Below, piece by piece: positions 7,531-17,384 of a DNA stretch of 64,000 bases. Source of the stretch: Virgibacillus sp. MSP4-1 (lineage in GTDB: Bacteria; Bacillota; Bacilli; Bacillales; Alkalibacillaceae); NCBI RefSeq assembly GCF_010092505.1, contig NZ_CP048021.1, positions 1,798,001 through 1,862,000 of the forward strand, read 5' to 3'. A program made the position numbers and the translations under genes. Every line of letters begins with the position of its first letter. Positions within the stretch are counted from its first letter, which is position 1. The notes under the pieces were generated by a model. It worked only from the letters and a program-made list of their open reading frames with translations, did no database searches and was not told the DNA's origin.

Positions 7531-8751
7531 TTAATGGAAAAAATTAAACTTTCCTTTTTTCAGTAATAAACCAATTCCACCTAATTTCAGTAAATAACGG
7601 TTATCAATAATTTTCTTCATTGCGGATGCTGACCAGCCATAAAGCTTCTTATCCCCAAAGACAACACCGATGGCATCACGTGAGCCCAGGGACGCAACAG
7701 TACCTCGATTGATAAATTCAAAGGACTCAAGTTCATTGCTGCCACGAACCAGTGCTTTCAGGTTATGAGCAATAACTTCAGCTTCCTGCATCGCAATTTG
7801 TGCAGTTGGTGGGTATGGACGGCTTGTTTCCTCATTCATAATAAGAGCACAGTCTCCAACCACAAATACATTATCATAGTCAGGAGCACGCATATCATCA
7901 CGTACTTCCACTTTTCCACGGTTCACTTCAAGACCGGACTCTGCTACGATGGAATTCGCTTTAACACCTGCAGCCCAGATAAAGTTTTTCGTTTTAATTT
8001 CTTCTTCCTGACCATCTTTCTCGACAATGATTCCGTCTTCCGTAGCTTCCTTAACAGGAGTACCAATCAGGAATTCCACGCCTTTAGCTTCCAGACGATT
8101 CATGGCATACTCCACTAACTCTTCATCAAATCCTGCCAATGCAGTCGGACCAGCTTCAACCGTAAGGATACGTACCTTCTCACGTGGAATATCATATTCA
8201 TTACATAGTTCAGGTACACGGTTGGCCAATTCACCAACAAACTCCATACCAGTGAAGCCTGCTCCTCCAACAGCGATCGTAATCAAATCGTCACGTTCTT
8301 CAGGTTCATTGTTATAACGGGAGAAGTTATATTCAAGATGTTCACGGATTAAGCGGGCATTATTAATATTACTAATCATTAATGCATTTTCTTCTAAGCC
8401 CTTTATGCCAAAGGTTGCTGTTTCAAAGCCTAATCCGACGACCAGATAATCGTATTCCAGTTCCCCATTCTCCAATTGAACCTTCTGAGCTTCTGGATCA
8501 ATGGATTCTACGGTATCCTGTACAAAGTTCACCTTGTTAAAATCAACAACATCTTTAATTGGAATTCTTGTCTGATCATGATGTAACGTACCAGCGGAAT
8601 TTTCATGCAGCCATGTGGTCTGATAGTGGTAGTCGTGCTTGTTCACCAAAGTAATATCTACTTCATTTGTTCCCACCATCTTTTGCAATTTGACAGCGGT
8701 CATGATTCCGCCATAACCAGCGCCTAAAATCACAACTCTGGGATTTCTCAT
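7531..8751 (-). CDS. yumB: Type II NADH dehydrogenase YumB
   Basis: 406-residue membrane-peripheral flavoprotein that passes electrons from NADH to menaquinone without pumping protons. It has an FAD-binding GAGYGGI motif at residue 10 and the second dinucleotide fold [11 protein letters not shown] near 163. The ATG motif VFVVGDCA near 295 and the [12 protein letters not shown] quinone-pocket segment near 315 are present, followed by a membrane-binding tail [15 protein letters not shown]. It is the end gene of its own transcript. A Rex-like palindrome lies 65 nt upstream, suggesting NADH/NAD+ control. Confidence 0.93.
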   Translation of the reverse strand: MRNPRVVILGAGYGGIMTAVKLQKMVGTNEVDITLVNKHDYHYQTTWLHENSAGTLHHDQTRIPIKDVVDFNKVNFVQDTVESIDPEAQKVQLENGELEYDYLVVGLGFETATFGIKGLEENALMISNINNARLIREHLEYNFSRYNNEPEERDDLITIAVGGAGFTGMEFVGELANRVPELCNEYDIPREKVRILTVEAGPTALAGFDEELVEYAMNRLEAKGVEFLIGTPVKEATEDGIIVEKDGQEEEIKTKNFIWAAGVKANSIVAESGLEVNRGKVEVRDDMRAPDYDNVFVVGDCALIMNEETSRPYPPTAQIAMQEAEVIAHNLKALVRGSNELESFEFINRGTVASLGSRDAIGVVFGDKKLYGWSASAMKKIIDNRYLLKLGGIGLLLKKGKFNFFH

Positions 8752-8817
8752 CTTTTATCACATCCATTTGCTAATTTTGTTTTCCAGGTATACATACCCT
8801 TAGTCTTGTACGACCGC

Positions 8818-8835
8818 TTGTGACATCATTCACTT
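8818..8835. promoter_or_regulatory. Rex-like operator upstream of yumB
   Basis: TTGTGACATCATTCACTT matches the Gram-positive Rex pattern TTGTGAA-N4-TTCACAA at 11 of 14 defined bases. It is in the yumB leader/promoter region. Known background: B. subtilis ndh is under Rex. Confidence 0.5.
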
Positions 8836-8999
8836 ATGTAAATGTAAATAAAGATATAAAGACGAAAGCACTGTCACAAAAGTGTTATAATCGTTTACCC
8901 ATGACAATAATAGAACTTTTTTATGTTATTTTCAACCCTTTATAGTGCAATATTCATGTTGAAATTCTTCTGATTGTTCTGATACATTGTGATTTTATC

Positions 9000-9104
9000 C
9001 GTATTAACCGGCCTTTATATCCCCCTTCAAGTTTTGAGGGTAACCTGACAAGAATAAGTGGGGGATGGAGACCCCACTTATGGAAGTTTCACTTTATATA
9101 TCTT
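9000..9104 (-). repeat. Dispersed repeat family A, near-complete copy (A3)
   Basis: On the minus strand it begins ATAAAGTGAAACTTCCATA, contains GTTACCCTCAAAACTTGAAG and ends GGCCGGTTAATACGGATAAA. It sits in the yumB-yumC divergent gap, which otherwise shows only promoters. Confidence 0.75.
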
Positions 9105-9257
9105 TTTTATAAAATTTATGAATAGACATAAAACAAGAAAAGAATTCAAAATAACAATATGCTACAATATAGGGTGTACGCTCTCTTTAAGCTGTTTACA
9201 CTTATTCGGGATAAGTTTATTTTCATACACTGAATTTTTCAGATTGGGGGAATGATT

Positions 9258-10247
9258 ATGTCAGACCAGGTTTATGATATAACCATCATCGGTGCTGGTC
9301 CAGTTGGCTTATTCACAGCCTTTTACGGAGGAATGCGACAGGCAAGTGTAAAAATCATTGAAAGTCTTCCACATGTAGGGGGACAGCTGTCTGCATTGTA
9401 TCCTGAAAAATATATTTATGATGTTGCCGGATTTCCAAAAGTTCGCGCACAAAAATTAGTCGATGACCTGCTTGAGCAGGCCAATCAGTTTGATCCGGAG
9501 ATTGTCCTGGAGCAATCGGTGGACACTGTTGACCGATTAGAGGATGGTACGATTAAGCTGGTAACTAATAAAGAAGTCCATTACACAAAAACGATAATTA
9601 TTACTGCAGGAAATGGCGCCTTCCAGCCTCGTCGATTAAAAATAGAAGATAGTGAAAGATATGAGGAGACCAACCTTCATTACCATGTTCCGAATATGGA
9701 AGCCTTTAAAGATCGTGAAGTTATGATTTGCGGAGGTGGAGATTCAGCAGTCGACTGGGCTTTAATGTTAGAGGAAATTGCCAAAAAAGTCACTTTGGTT
9801 CACCGCCGGGATAAGTTCCGTGCTCATGAACACAGTGTAGAGCGTCTGATGAATTCATCAGTTGCCATTAAAACGCCTTATGCTCCAAATGAACTGATTG
9901 GTGAAGATAAGGTTGAAAAAGTCGTACTGCAAAAAGCAAAATCAGAAGAAACAGAAACAATAACTGTTGACGATATCATCGTAAACTATGGATTCATTTC
10001 ATCATTAGGACCGATAAAAGATTGGGAACTTGAAATTGAGAAAAACAGCATCGTTGTCAATTCTAAAATGGAAACAAACATCCCCGGCATTTATGCAGCC
10101 GGTGACATCTGTACATATCCCGGCAAAGTAAATCTCATTGCATCAGGGTTTGGAGAAGGTCCTACAGCGGTAAACAATGCCAAACAATACATGGACCCAA
10201 AAGCAAAAATCCAGCCAAAACACTCCACAAGCATGTTCCCGCAGTAG
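9258..10247 (+). CDS. yumC: Ferredoxin/flavodoxin-NADP+ reductase YumC
   Basis: 329-residue flavoenzyme with a thioredoxin-reductase fold but no CxxC pair, the hallmark of type 2 ferredoxin-NADP+ reductases. FAD motif GAGPVGLF is near residue 12, the NADP motif [11 protein letters not shown] near 162, and the [12 protein letters not shown]-closing segment near 280. It supplies reduced ferredoxin/flavodoxin, needed among others for fatty acid desaturation and Fe-S chemistry, and is essential in B. subtilis. ATG 9258 has GGGGG 7 nt upstream; the ATG at 9252 is too close. It is divergent from yumB. Confidence 0.94.
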   Translation: MSDQVYDITIIGAGPVGLFTAFYGGMRQASVKIIESLPHVGGQLSALYPEKYIYDVAGFPKVRAQKLVDDLLEQANQFDPEIVLEQSVDTVDRLEDGTIKLVTNKEVHYTKTIIITAGNGAFQPRRLKIEDSERYEETNLHYHVPNMEAFKDREVMICGGGDSAVDWALMLEEIAKKVTLVHRRDKFRAHEHSVERLMNSSVAIKTPYAPNELIGEDKVEKVVLQKAKSEETETITVDDIIVNYGFISSLGPIKDWELEIEKNSIVVNSKMETNIPGIYAAGDICTYPGKVNLIASGFGEGPTAVNNAKQYMDPKAKIQPKHSTSMFPQ

Positions 10248-10250
10248 GTA

Positions 10251-10417
10251 GAAAAGCGAAGGCGACTGCTTAGGTCATGCGGGATAAGACGAAGACATGG
10301 AGTGGCATGACTCTGGCCACGGAATGGCTTTGGCTTATATCCGCCTTGACCTAGGAGCCGCAGCTGGACAATTAAAAGCGAAGGCGAGCGGTTAGGCCCT
10401 ACGGCATAAGCAGAATA
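10251..10417 (+). repeat. Dispersed repeat family B, long copy (B2)
   Basis: GAAAAGCGAAGGCGACTGC ... GGGATAAG ... GAGTGG ... GGCCACGG ... CTTATATCC ... GCCGCAGCTGGACA, then a second start (AAAAGCGAAGGCGAGCGG). The inner part folds into one long hairpin closed by GGATAAG/CTTATATCC with a GTGG/CCAC apex. It starts three bases after the yumC stop. Confidence 0.75.
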
Positions 10418-10432
10418 CACCATATTATAAAG

Positions 10433-10475
10433 AAAGCCCCATTCCTATTATTTTCATGTGAATGGGGCTTTTAAT
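10433..10475. terminator. Bidirectional terminator yumC / symporter gene
   Basis: AAAGCCCCATTC / GAATGGGGCTTT perfect 12-bp stem, with a T-run on the right and A-rich left side. Confidence 0.9.
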
Positions 10476-10505
10476 TAAATCATAAATTCTATTCCCTATG
10501 ACACA

Positions 10506-11726
10506 CTATATTCCAGATTTCTTATCTTCATCCGCATGCTTTTTCTCTGTACGATCAACCACTACAGCCCCGGCAGCGTCACCAATGACGTTTATAGAAG
10601 TCCGGAACATATCTAAAATACGATCCACACCGGCAATAAGCGCAATGCCCCCAAGCGGTAAATGGATATTCGTGAGTACGAGGGTCAGCATAATCATCCC
10701 TGCACCTGGCACCCCTGCTGTTCCAATAGAAGCTAATGTTGCAATGAGAACGACCGATAAAAGCTGTGAGATGCTTAACTCAATGCCATAGAACTGGGCA
10801 ATAAAAAGCACTGCTACCCCTTGATATATGGCTGTACCATCCATGTTTATGGTTGCCCCGAGCGGAAGGACAAAGCTACTTGTTTTTTGAGACACGCCAA
10901 GATTTTCCTGCGCGTTTTTCATGGTTAACGGCAATGTACCTGCACTACTGGCAGAACTAAACGCAAATAAACCAGCAGGAGCAATTCCTTTAAAGAAAAC
11001 GAGCGGACTCATTTTACCGAAAACTTTGACAACAATGGAATAAGTAATGATCGCGTGAAGAAGACAGGCAATAAGTACACCTAAAATAACTTTTAATAAA
11101 GGCAGAATAACACCAATCCCATATTCTCCAACTACCGGAGCAATCAATCCAAACACACCAATTGGCGCAAGGAGAATAATCATTCCTGTGATTTTGTACA
11201 TCACTTCCGCAAAGCCTTCAAAGAAACGGTAGACAGTCTGTGCTTTTTCACCGACGAGGGATATCGCTATACCCACAAAAAGAGCGAAAAAGATTATTTG
11301 GAGAATTTCCCCCTCAACCATAGCCTGAAATGGATTCTGTGGAACAATATTAAGAAGGGTGTCGGTCACGTTCTGTTCTTCCGTCACAGGTTCTTCCCCG
11401 ACAGATTCAGAAGGTATGTCAACTCCGGCACCAGGCTGTAAAACATACCCGATTCCCAGTCCAATAGTGATAGCAATTGCCGAGGTTGTCAGGTAGTAAA
11501 CAATGGTTTTACCACCCATACGCCCCAGTTTTTTTACATTTCCGGTACCTGCTACACCAACAATTAGTGTGGACAAAATTAACGGAACGATAATAAATTG
11601 AATAAGACGAAGAAATAAATCTCCCAAGGGCTGTACAACTTTAATATCCGGTCCTGCAATTGCCCCCAAAATAATGGCAATAACAAAAGCCAGTAAAATT
11701 TGCGTTAATAAACTTGGTTTTTTCAT
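10506..11726 (-). CDS. Glutamate/dicarboxylate:cation symporter (DAACS, GltP/GltT type)
   Basis: 406-residue multi-span symporter of the dicarboxylate/amino acid:cation family importing glutamate/aspartate or C4-dicarboxylates with H+ or Na+. The re-entrant hairpin is marked by SSASSAGTLPLTM near residue 260. The cation/substrate motif NMDGTAIYQG is near 295, and the C-terminal VDRILDMFRTSINVIGD near 360. Extra acidic residues fill the periplasmic loop after helix 3 (ESVGEEPVTEEQN). It ends in a charged tail (HADEDKKSGI). ATG 11726 has GAGAGGAGCAGGG upstream. The substrate cannot be fixed from sequence. Confidence 0.88.
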   Translation of the reverse strand: MKKPSLLTQILLAFVIAIILGAIAGPDIKVVQPLGDLFLRLIQFIIVPLILSTLIVGVAGTGNVKKLGRMGGKTIVYYLTTSAIAITIGLGIGYVLQPGAGVDIPSESVGEEPVTEEQNVTDTLLNIVPQNPFQAMVEGEILQIIFFALFVGIAISLVGEKAQTVYRFFEGFAEVMYKITGMIILLAPIGVFGLIAPVVGEYGIGVILPLLKVILGVLIACLLHAIITYSIVVKVFGKMSPLVFFKGIAPAGLFAFSSASSAGTLPLTMKNAQENLGVSQKTSSFVLPLGATINMDGTAIYQGVAVLFIAQFYGIELSISQLLSVVLIATLASIGTAGVPGAGMIMLTLVLTNIHLPLGGIALIAGVDRILDMFRTSINVIGDAAGAVVVDRTEKKHADEDKKSGI

Positions 11727-11860
11727 AAAGTACCCTGCTCCTCTCTCTTTTTGTTAAATCTCCCTAACCTTCTGTAAACAACGATGATCCCACAATAATC
11801 AGCTGGAAAATACACTTGGATGCTATAAAGTTTTCTGAATATGTACATGTATGACACTAT

Positions 11861-11908
11861 AAAAAAAGCCTGCCTAAATGTGTACTTCACGGACATTCAG
11901 GCAGACTT
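11861..11908 (-). terminator. yutM terminator
   Basis: Long stem with GTCTGCCTGAATGT / ACATTTAGGCAGGC arms on the minus strand, followed by seven T. Confidence 0.85.
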
Positions 11909-11921
11909 TCACAGACATGTA

Positions 11922-12278
11922 TTAGCACTTCTCCGGTGATCCTGCATTTGTTTTCGTCTTAAATGAGGAGCCGCATCCGCATGATACAATGGCATTCGGA
12001 TTATCAATCGTAAAACCGCCGCCCATCATGTTTTGTTTGAAATCAATCGTGGTTCCTTCAACAATAGGGATATCCTCTTTGCGAATAGCAATCGGAATGC
12101 CATTTACCTCGATTTGTTCATCTTCATCGGTAATATCATAATCAAAACCAAGTGCATAGGATAGGCCACTGCAGCCTCCCCCTTTTACACCAAAGCGTAA
12201 ATTAACGCTTTGCTCGTCTTCATTTTTCATCATTTCATTAATTTGCAGTTTTGCATTTTCCGTGATGGTTATAGCCAT
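11922..12278 (-). CDS. yutM: A-type iron-sulfur carrier YutM (HesB/ErpA/SufA family)
   Basis: 118-residue Fe-S cluster carrier that receives clusters from the Suf scaffold and delivers them to apoproteins. Cysteine ligands are in GGGCSGLSY near residue 36 and CGCGSSF near 100-102. The C-terminus adds an extra Cys (SPEKC). It is preceded by its own good promoter (12307-12335). Related Fe-S genes yuzD, yutI and the suf operon are in the same window. Confidence 0.93.
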   Translation of the reverse strand: MAITITENAKLQINEMMKNEDEQSVNLRFGVKGGGCSGLSYALGFDYDITDEDEQIEVNGIPIAIRKEDIPIVEGTTIDFKQNMMGGGFTIDNPNAIVSCGCGSSFKTKTNAGSPEKC

Positions 12279-12306
12279 TTACTAAAACCTCCTTTTCTTA
12301 GTCAGT

Positions 12307-12335
12307 ATAGTAACATTTTTGAACGGCTTCTTCAA
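12307..12335 (-). promoter_or_regulatory. Sigma-A promoter of yutM
   Basis: On the minus strand, TTGAAG (12335-12330), 17-nt spacer, TACTAT (12312-12307), about 30 nt before the ATG. Confidence 0.55.
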
Positions 12336-12373
12336 TTTTATGATTCTCTAAAATCGGAACAAAATAGAGTGGA

Positions 12374-13234
12374 TTATCCCTGTACCCAGAAATATTCCCC
12401 TTTGGCAACGGTTTCTGCCGGTCCTCTCATCCAGACATGACCATCAGCTTCCCATTTGATCCATAAATCTCCGCCAGCTAAATGAACACAAACCTCCTCG
12501 TTTTCATAACTGTATCCATTTAAAATAGCAGCGACTACGGATGCACACGCACCTGTTCCGCAGGCCTGCGTCACGCCTGAACCTCTTTCCCACACCCGAA
12601 AGTTAATTTCACGGGGGTTTACAACTTCAATGAACTCACAATTAACACCTTCAGGGAAACGATGGTCGGTAGAAATCGCAGGACCTAATTCATATAATGG
12701 GCTTTTTTCGATATCATCAACAAAAAAGACAGCATGTGGATTCCCCATTGATACAGCTGTCACTTCCAGCGTTGCCGCCCCAATATCAAATGGCTCGGAA
12801 ATAACCTTTTCCTGATCGGTTCCTATCATTGGTATATTCCTTCTGTTTAGTTCGGGCATCCCCATATCAACGCTAATAGCAGTAACATTGCCATTTTCCA
12901 GTGTTATATAAGCATCCACAATCCCTGCTTTCGTTTCTATCGTAAAATGATCCGAATCGACCAGCTGATGCTCATAGGCATATTTAGCAACACACCGTAA
13001 ACCATTTCCACAGTTTCTGCCCTCAGATCCATCCTTATTAAAAATCCTCATGCCGACTTCCGCTTTGTCTGAAGGGGTAATGAGGATCAGCCCATCTGAA
13101 CCAATACCTGTATTTATATTGGACACATCCATTGCAATGGAAGGGAGATCTTCTTCTTTTAACGTCTCCTGAAACATATTAATATAGATATAATTGTTCC
13201 CCAGCCCATGCATTTTCGTAAAATTGATTTTCAA
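12374..13234 (-). CDS. dapF: Diaminopimelate epimerase
   Basis: 286-residue enzyme converting LL- to meso-diaminopimelate for lysine and peptidoglycan synthesis. Start motif is [13 protein letters not shown]. The two catalytic cysteines are in [10 protein letters not shown] near residue 80 and [13 protein letters not shown] near 230. I chose TTG at 13234 ([10 protein letters not shown]) because GGAG lies 8 nt upstream; the GTG at 13243 overlaps that site. It lies between yutM and yuzD as in B. subtilis. Confidence 0.93.
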   Translation of the reverse strand: MKINFTKMHGLGNNYIYINMFQETLKEEDLPSIAMDVSNINTGIGSDGLILITPSDKAEVGMRIFNKDGSEGRNCGNGLRCVAKYAYEHQLVDSDHFTIETKAGIVDAYITLENGNVTAISVDMGMPELNRRNIPMIGTDQEKVISEPFDIGAATLEVTAVSMGNPHAVFFVDDIEKSPLYELGPAISTDHRFPEGVNCEFIEVVNPREINFRVWERGSGVTQACGTGACASVVAAILNGYSYENEEVCVHLAGGDLWIKWEADGHVWMRGPAETVAKGEYFWVQG

Positions 13235-13278
13235 GACACCCACTCCATCCTCAATAATAGCTCCTGGTATAATTTCTA

Positions 13279-13605
13279 TTACATTTTTGGCTGCAGACCC
13301 TTTTCCTCCAATTTGGAATAGATCGTTTTTAAGCGAGGATTCCCTTCTCCCGCAATTTCATCGTCTACAAGCACCAGGGGATAAAAAAACTCATCGTCTG
13401 CTACACGCTGGGCGAGATCCTGTATTTTTTCATCTTCTGGAGGAGAAAATATATCCACATAAGAGTATTGAATATTCGGATTCCCATACTTACGTGCAAT
13501 AGCAGCCTGCAGCCATTCATACGTATCCTTTGACCCGGGTGCATTTACACAGCTTGCACAAATCTGATCCGCACCATAAACCGTAATTGTAATCTCCTTC
13601 TCCAT
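13279..13605 (-). CDS. yuzD: YuzD family protein (DUF1462), thioredoxin-like
   Basis: 108-residue cytosolic protein with an N-terminal CASC motif ([18 protein letters not shown]), suggestive of a thioredoxin-like redox or metal site. It has a [11 protein letters not shown] segment typical of the fold. No function is established. It sits divergent from the NifU-like yutI and upstream of dapF, the same arrangement as in B. subtilis. GGGGGG lies near the ATG at 13605. Confidence 0.85.
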   Translation of the reverse strand: MEKEITITVYGADQICASCVNAPGSKDTYEWLQAAIARKYGNPNIQYSYVDIFSPPEDEKIQDLAQRVADDEFFYPLVLVDDEIAGEGNPRLKTIYSKLEEKGLQPKM

Positions 13606-13671
13606 CGTTATCAGTTCCCCCCTTTATTCCTGGTTAATTATATTTTACAAAATACGCAGAAAAAGTTAAAA

Positions 13672-13686
13672 TGATAATGATTCTCA
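13672..13686. promoter_or_regulatory. Fur-like box in the yuzD-yutI divergent gap
   Basis: TGATAATGATTCTCA matches the 7-1-7 Fur core TGATAAT-N-ATTATCA with one mismatch. It could control yutI, yuzD or both in response to iron. Confidence 0.5.
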
Positions 13687-13776
13687 AGTAATTTAAGATT
13701 CCTGGTCATCAAGAATAGATTTTTTCACGTAAACGTTTTATAATAAGTGTAAGAGTAAGAAAGGAGAAGATGGTTG

Positions 13777-13998
13777 ATGTTTGAAGAAGTAAATGAAGTA
13801 ATTGGCAAACTCCGTCCATTCTTACTTCGTGACGGCGGGGATGTGGAACTAGTTGATGTGGAAGATGGTATTGTACGTCTACGTTTGATGGGAGCCTGCG
13901 GAAGCTGCCCAAGTTCAACCATTACCCTGAAAGCTGGTATTGAACGCGCCCTGACAGCTGAAGTACCAGGCATTCGTGAAGTTGAACAAGTATTTTAA
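13777..13998 (+). CDS. yutI: NifU-like Fe-S scaffold/carrier YutI
   Basis: 73-residue protein consisting of just the NifU C-terminal domain, which binds a labile Fe-S cluster through the CxxC pair in [18 protein letters not shown] near residue 43. It acts in cluster transfer. AAGGAG lies 10 nt before ATG 13777; the TTG at 13774 is the alternative. Its promoter region carries a Fur-like box. Confidence 0.93.
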   Translation: MFEEVNEVIGKLRPFLLRDGGDVELVDVEDGIVRLRLMGACGSCPSSTITLKAGIERALTAEVPGIREVEQVF

Positions 13999-14002
13999 AC
14001 TG

Positions 14003-14055
14003 AAAGCAGAGGCCCCCGGGATGAAGGAAGTCTCTTGGGCGCTTGAGTTGGACAC
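14003..14055 (+). repeat. Possible degenerate family B fragment (B3)
   Basis: Only short blocks remain (GAAAGCAGAGGC, CTCTTGGGCGCTTGAG, TTGGACA), in the family B order behind a stop codon. Assignment is tentative. Confidence 0.35.
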
Positions 14056-14094
14056 GGCTATTCCTGTGTTTTATATTATATGATCCCGATTAAA

Positions 14095-14131
14095 CTAAGC
14101 TGGTGCACAATAGCACCAGCTTAGTTTTTTT
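14095..14131. terminator. Bidirectional terminator yutI / thrB
   Basis: CTAAGCTGGTGC / GCACCAGCTTAG perfect stem followed by seven T. It overlaps the thrB stop codon at 14121-14123. Confidence 0.92.
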
Positions 14132-15023
14132 CAACACGGACTCCCTCGTCTTCCACCTTCAAAATTCTCCATTCCAAATCCGGAAAGTCTTCCTTCCATT
14201 TTTGTCCTTGCTCTGCAGCCCATCCTCTTTCACATATACTAATCATTGTAGGTCCTGCACCGCTCAGAAATGTCCCATAGGCCCCTTCCTGTTTCATGTA
14301 GGCTGTTACTTCCTGATAATGCGGAATCAGCTTTTTCCGATAGTTCTGATGAAACAGGTCCTTTTCCATTAACTCTCCAAGTAGCACATAATCCTCCTGG
14401 AATATAGCCGCTGCGCAAACATTTCCGATGGCACTTCCCTGAATCCCCTGCATATATGGAAGTTCTTCCGGGAGAATTTCCCGTGCCATTTTTGTTCTCA
14501 GTTCAAAGGATGGAATCATGGCAACAAAATCTACCTTCTCCATTTCTTTTTTGTTCATATAATAAAGGTCATCATTATGATAATAAGCAACTACACAACC
14601 ACCAGCAAATGAAGGGGTTACATTGTCCGGATGACCTTCTAATTCAGAAGCAATAAGCATTTTCTCTTTCAGGGATAGCTGGAGATTCAATATCTGGTTG
14701 GCCATTTCGATTCCTGCAACTGTAATCGCACCGCTGCTTCCTAATCCTCGGGCAATCGGAATTTCACTTTCCACAACTACCTTATAAGGAGGCAAATCAT
14801 AGCCGAACTTATCGGCCACGAACTTGGCACATTGATATAATAGATGGTCCTTTCCTGTCGGCAGATGCTGCTTGGATTCTTCCTTTTGGACAAATCTCCA
14901 TTCGTCACTCTCTGTACAGTAGATGGTTAAATAAAGATTTAAGGCAACTCCGATAGAATCAAATCCCGGGCCCAAATTCGACGTACTACCGGGAACTTTA
15001 ATTGTAAAGGCATTTTTCTTCAT
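14121..15023 (-). CDS. thrB: Homoserine kinase
   Basis: 300-residue GHMP-family kinase making O-phospho-L-homoserine. The GHMP ATP loop [12 protein letters not shown] is near residue 90, the N-terminal motif [14 protein letters not shown] near 11, and the C-terminal [12 protein letters not shown] near 252. Its ATG overlaps the thrC stop by 4 nt (ATGA), so translation is coupled. Confidence 0.95.
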   Translation of the reverse strand: MKKNAFTIKVPGSTSNLGPGFDSIGVALNLYLTIYCTESDEWRFVQKEESKQHLPTGKDHLLYQCAKFVADKFGYDLPPYKVVVESEIPIARGLGSSGAITVAGIEMANQILNLQLSLKEKMLIASELEGHPDNVTPSFAGGCVVAYYHNDDLYYMNKKEMEKVDFVAMIPSFELRTKMAREILPEELPYMQGIQGSAIGNVCAAAIFQEDYVLLGELMEKDLFHQNYRKKLIPHYQEVTAYMKQEGAYGTFLSGAGPTMISICERGWAAEQGQKWKEDFPDLEWRILKVEDEGVRVEKN

Positions 15024-16084
15024 GATGACACACGCTTTCTGATATTTTCGTAAATGACATCCGGATCATTAGGCAGTACCTTAGGTTCAAACTGATTGGT
15101 TTCGACAGCTGTATCAGGATCCTTGAGTCCATTTCCTGTTAAAACACAGGTAACCGTCGAACCTGATTTTATTTTCCCTTGTTTGCTGGCCTTAAATAAC
15201 CCGGCTATTGAGGCGCAGGATGCCGGCTCAGCAAAAATACCCTCATTTTTTGCCAGCCAATGATAAGCTTCTATAATTTCCTCGTCCGTGACCTCATCAA
15301 TACTTCCACCTGACTCCCGATAGGCATCTATGGCCATATTCCAGCTGGCAGGATTTCCTATCCGGATGGCAGTAGCGATTGTCTCAGGGTGTTCCACGAT
15401 CTGGTTACGGACGATTGCTGCAGCACCACTGGATTCAAATCCCATCATCTTTGGCAAATCATAATTAAATTTCTCATGAAACTCCTTAAACCCTTTCCAG
15501 TAGGCAGAAATATTTCCTGCATTTCCAACCGGAATACACAAATAATCCGGAGCTGACCCCAATTGTTCACATACTTCAAATGCAGCTGTTTTCTGACCTT
15601 CTATACGATAAGGGTTGATCGAATTCACGAGCGTAATGGCTTCAGTCTCACTTACTTTTCGTACAATATTCAGGGCCTCATCAAAGTTTCCTTCAATAGA
15701 AACAATTTCTGCCCCGTGCATGACGGCCTGCGCAAGTTTTCCCTGAGCAATTTTCCCATTCGGGATGACAATAATACATTTTAATCCGACTCTTGCCGCA
15801 TAAGCCGCTGCGGATGCTGAAGTGTTCCCTGTTGATGCGCAAATGACAGCTTTTGAACCTTCCTCTACAGCCTTGGCAATTGCAAGCACCATTCCACGGT
15901 CCTTAAATGAGCCTGTGGGATTTAGTCCTTCAATTTTTGTGTAAATCTCTGCATTCAACTTCTCAGACAAACGATGAAGTTTCACTAAAGGGGTATTCCC
16001 TTCATGAAGCGTGTTGAGTGGTGTTTCGTTTCCAACAGGCAAAAAATCCTTATATTCCTGAAGCAATCCTTTCCATGCAGCCAT
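15020..16084 (-). CDS. thrC: Threonine synthase
   Basis: 354-residue PLP enzyme converting phosphohomoserine to threonine. The PLP lysine is in [11 protein letters not shown] near residue 60, and the cofactor phosphate loop is PVGNAGN near 187. The canonical short Bacillus form lacks long N-terminal extensions. First gene of a thrC-thrB pair with its own promoter at 16149-16177. Homoserine dehydrogenase, the usual first gene of this operon in B. subtilis, is not here. Confidence 0.95.
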   Translation of the reverse strand: MAAWKGLLQEYKDFLPVGNETPLNTLHEGNTPLVKLHRLSEKLNAEIYTKIEGLNPTGSFKDRGMVLAIAKAVEEGSKAVICASTGNTSASAAAYAARVGLKCIIVIPNGKIAQGKLAQAVMHGAEIVSIEGNFDEALNIVRKVSETEAITLVNSINPYRIEGQKTAAFEVCEQLGSAPDYLCIPVGNAGNISAYWKGFKEFHEKFNYDLPKMMGFESSGAAAIVRNQIVEHPETIATAIRIGNPASWNMAIDAYRESGGSIDEVTDEEIIEAYHWLAKNEGIFAEPASCASIAGLFKASKQGKIKSGSTVTCVLTGNGLKDPDTAVETNQFEPKVLPNDPDVIYENIRKRVSS

Positions 16085-16148
16085 TTTTATTTCCCCCTAA
16101 TCCCGGATGTATACATTTCAAAAGTACATTTGTTTATATATGATAGAC

Positions 16149-16177
16149 ATTATAACGTGAATGAAACAATGTATCAA
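16149..16177 (-). promoter_or_regulatory. Sigma-A promoter of thrCB
   Basis: On the minus strand, TTGATA (16177-16172), exactly 17 nt, TATAAT (16154-16149). Confidence 0.75.
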
Positions 16178-16293
16178 TAAGAAAAGTGTGAATTTTTGTG
16201 TAAATTTTTATCAGTAATCAGGGGGCCCAGGAACAATTTTCGGCTGATTCCATCACGAAGCACTTTCACTCAACTAATCTTTAATACAAACAC

Positions 16294-16335
16294 AAAAAAA
16301 TAGCCTATCAACCACTGGGTGTGTGGACAGGCTAT
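16294..16335 (-). terminator. Terminator of the 2-hydroxyacid dehydrogenase gene
   Basis: TAGCCTGTC / GATAGGCTA stem on the minus strand followed by seven T. The stretch 16178-16290 shows nothing else. Confidence 0.8.
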
Positions 16336-16387
16336 ATTTATCGTTATTTTCTATGAAAGGAAACATTCAGTTAATCAGGTTCTTCTC

Positions 16388-17350
16388 CTATTGAACAGGT
16401 GTCACTGGTTCTTCGCCTTTTAATATGTGATCAATATTCTTCAGGCATAATTCAATCATCTGTGATCTTGTCTCGCAGGTAGCAGAACCAATATGAGGCA
16501 GGGCAATTACATTATCTAATTTTAAAAGTGGATGGGTTTCAGCAATGGGTTCATGATTGAACACATCCAAGCCGGCCGCCTGAATATCATGGTTATTTAA
16601 GGCTTGATATAAATCTTCTTCATTGACCACACCGCCTCTGGATGCATTTATAAAAATGGCGGAGGATTTCATTTTTTTAAATACCGAAGCATTAAACATA
16701 TCTTCCGTTTCTTTCGTAAGTGGCGTCATACTGACAACGAAATCAGCTGTACGGATCAGGTCATCAAAAGATGCATACTGTACACCTAGGTTGTTTTCCA
16801 CTTCTTCTTTACGACTGCGGTTATGATATAAAATATTCATGTCAAACCCTCGTGCACGTCTGGCTACAGCTTCCCCTATCCGGCCCATACCAACGATTCC
16901 TATCGTCTTATGATGGATATCCGCACCTGCCAAAAGAAATGGACTCCAGGTTGTCCATCTTCCGTCTCTGATAAATGCTTCAGCTTCGACGATTCGCCTT
17001 GCGGTGGCCATCAGGAGAGCAAACGTTAAGTCTGCCGTTGTATCTGTTAAGACATCCGGAGTATTGGTTACGACAATCCCTTTTTTCCGTGCATACTCAA
17101 CATCAATGTTATCATAGCCCACAGCCAGATTTGCAATTCCCTTTAGATTTACTGCCTGATCAAGCAGCTCCCGATCCACATGTTCTGTCAGCGTGGTAAA
17201 TAAAGCATCTGCTTCTCTGGCATGCTTCAGCAGAACATCTCGTTTCACTACCTGATCTTCCTCCGGCCACATTTCAATCGACCAGCTGTTCTTATAAGGT
17301 TCAACAAACTGAGAAGGAATTCTTCTGGATATATATATCGTCGGCTTCAT
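16388..17350 (-). CDS. D-2-hydroxyacid dehydrogenase (glyoxylate/hydroxypyruvate reductase type)
   Basis: 320-residue NAD(P)-dependent reductase of the GyaR/GhrB group. Rossmann motif GIVGMGRIGEAVARRA is near residue 150. The catalytic Arg is in INASRGGVVNE near 235, Glu in FNHEP near 268 and His in LPHIGSAT near 285. The probable role is reduction of glyoxylate or hydroxypyruvate. AGGAGGT precedes two adjacent ATGs (17353, 17350); the second has the better spacing. It occupies the place where hom would be expected relative to thrC. Confidence 0.88.
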   Translation of the reverse strand: MKPTIYISRRIPSQFVEPYKNSWSIEMWPEEDQVVKRDVLLKHAREADALFTTLTEHVDRELLDQAVNLKGIANLAVGYDNIDVEYARKKGIVVTNTPDVLTDTTADLTFALLMATARRIVEAEAFIRDGRWTTWSPFLLAGADIHHKTIGIVGMGRIGEAVARRARGFDMNILYHNRSRKEEVENNLGVQYASFDDLIRTADFVVSMTPLTKETEDMFNASVFKKMKSSAIFINASRGGVVNEEDLYQALNNHDIQAAGLDVFNHEPIAETHPLLKLDNVIALPHIGSATCETRSQMIELCLKNIDHILKGEEPVTPVQ

Positions 17351-17384
17351 CATCAGACCTCCTGCCCTTATCGTAGCATATTCT

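Noticed and set aside
16085-16387. T-box leader before thrC
   Set aside because: The gap has a standard promoter close to the gene and the neighbouring terminator; no T-box core (GGTGG-type) or specifier structure was found.
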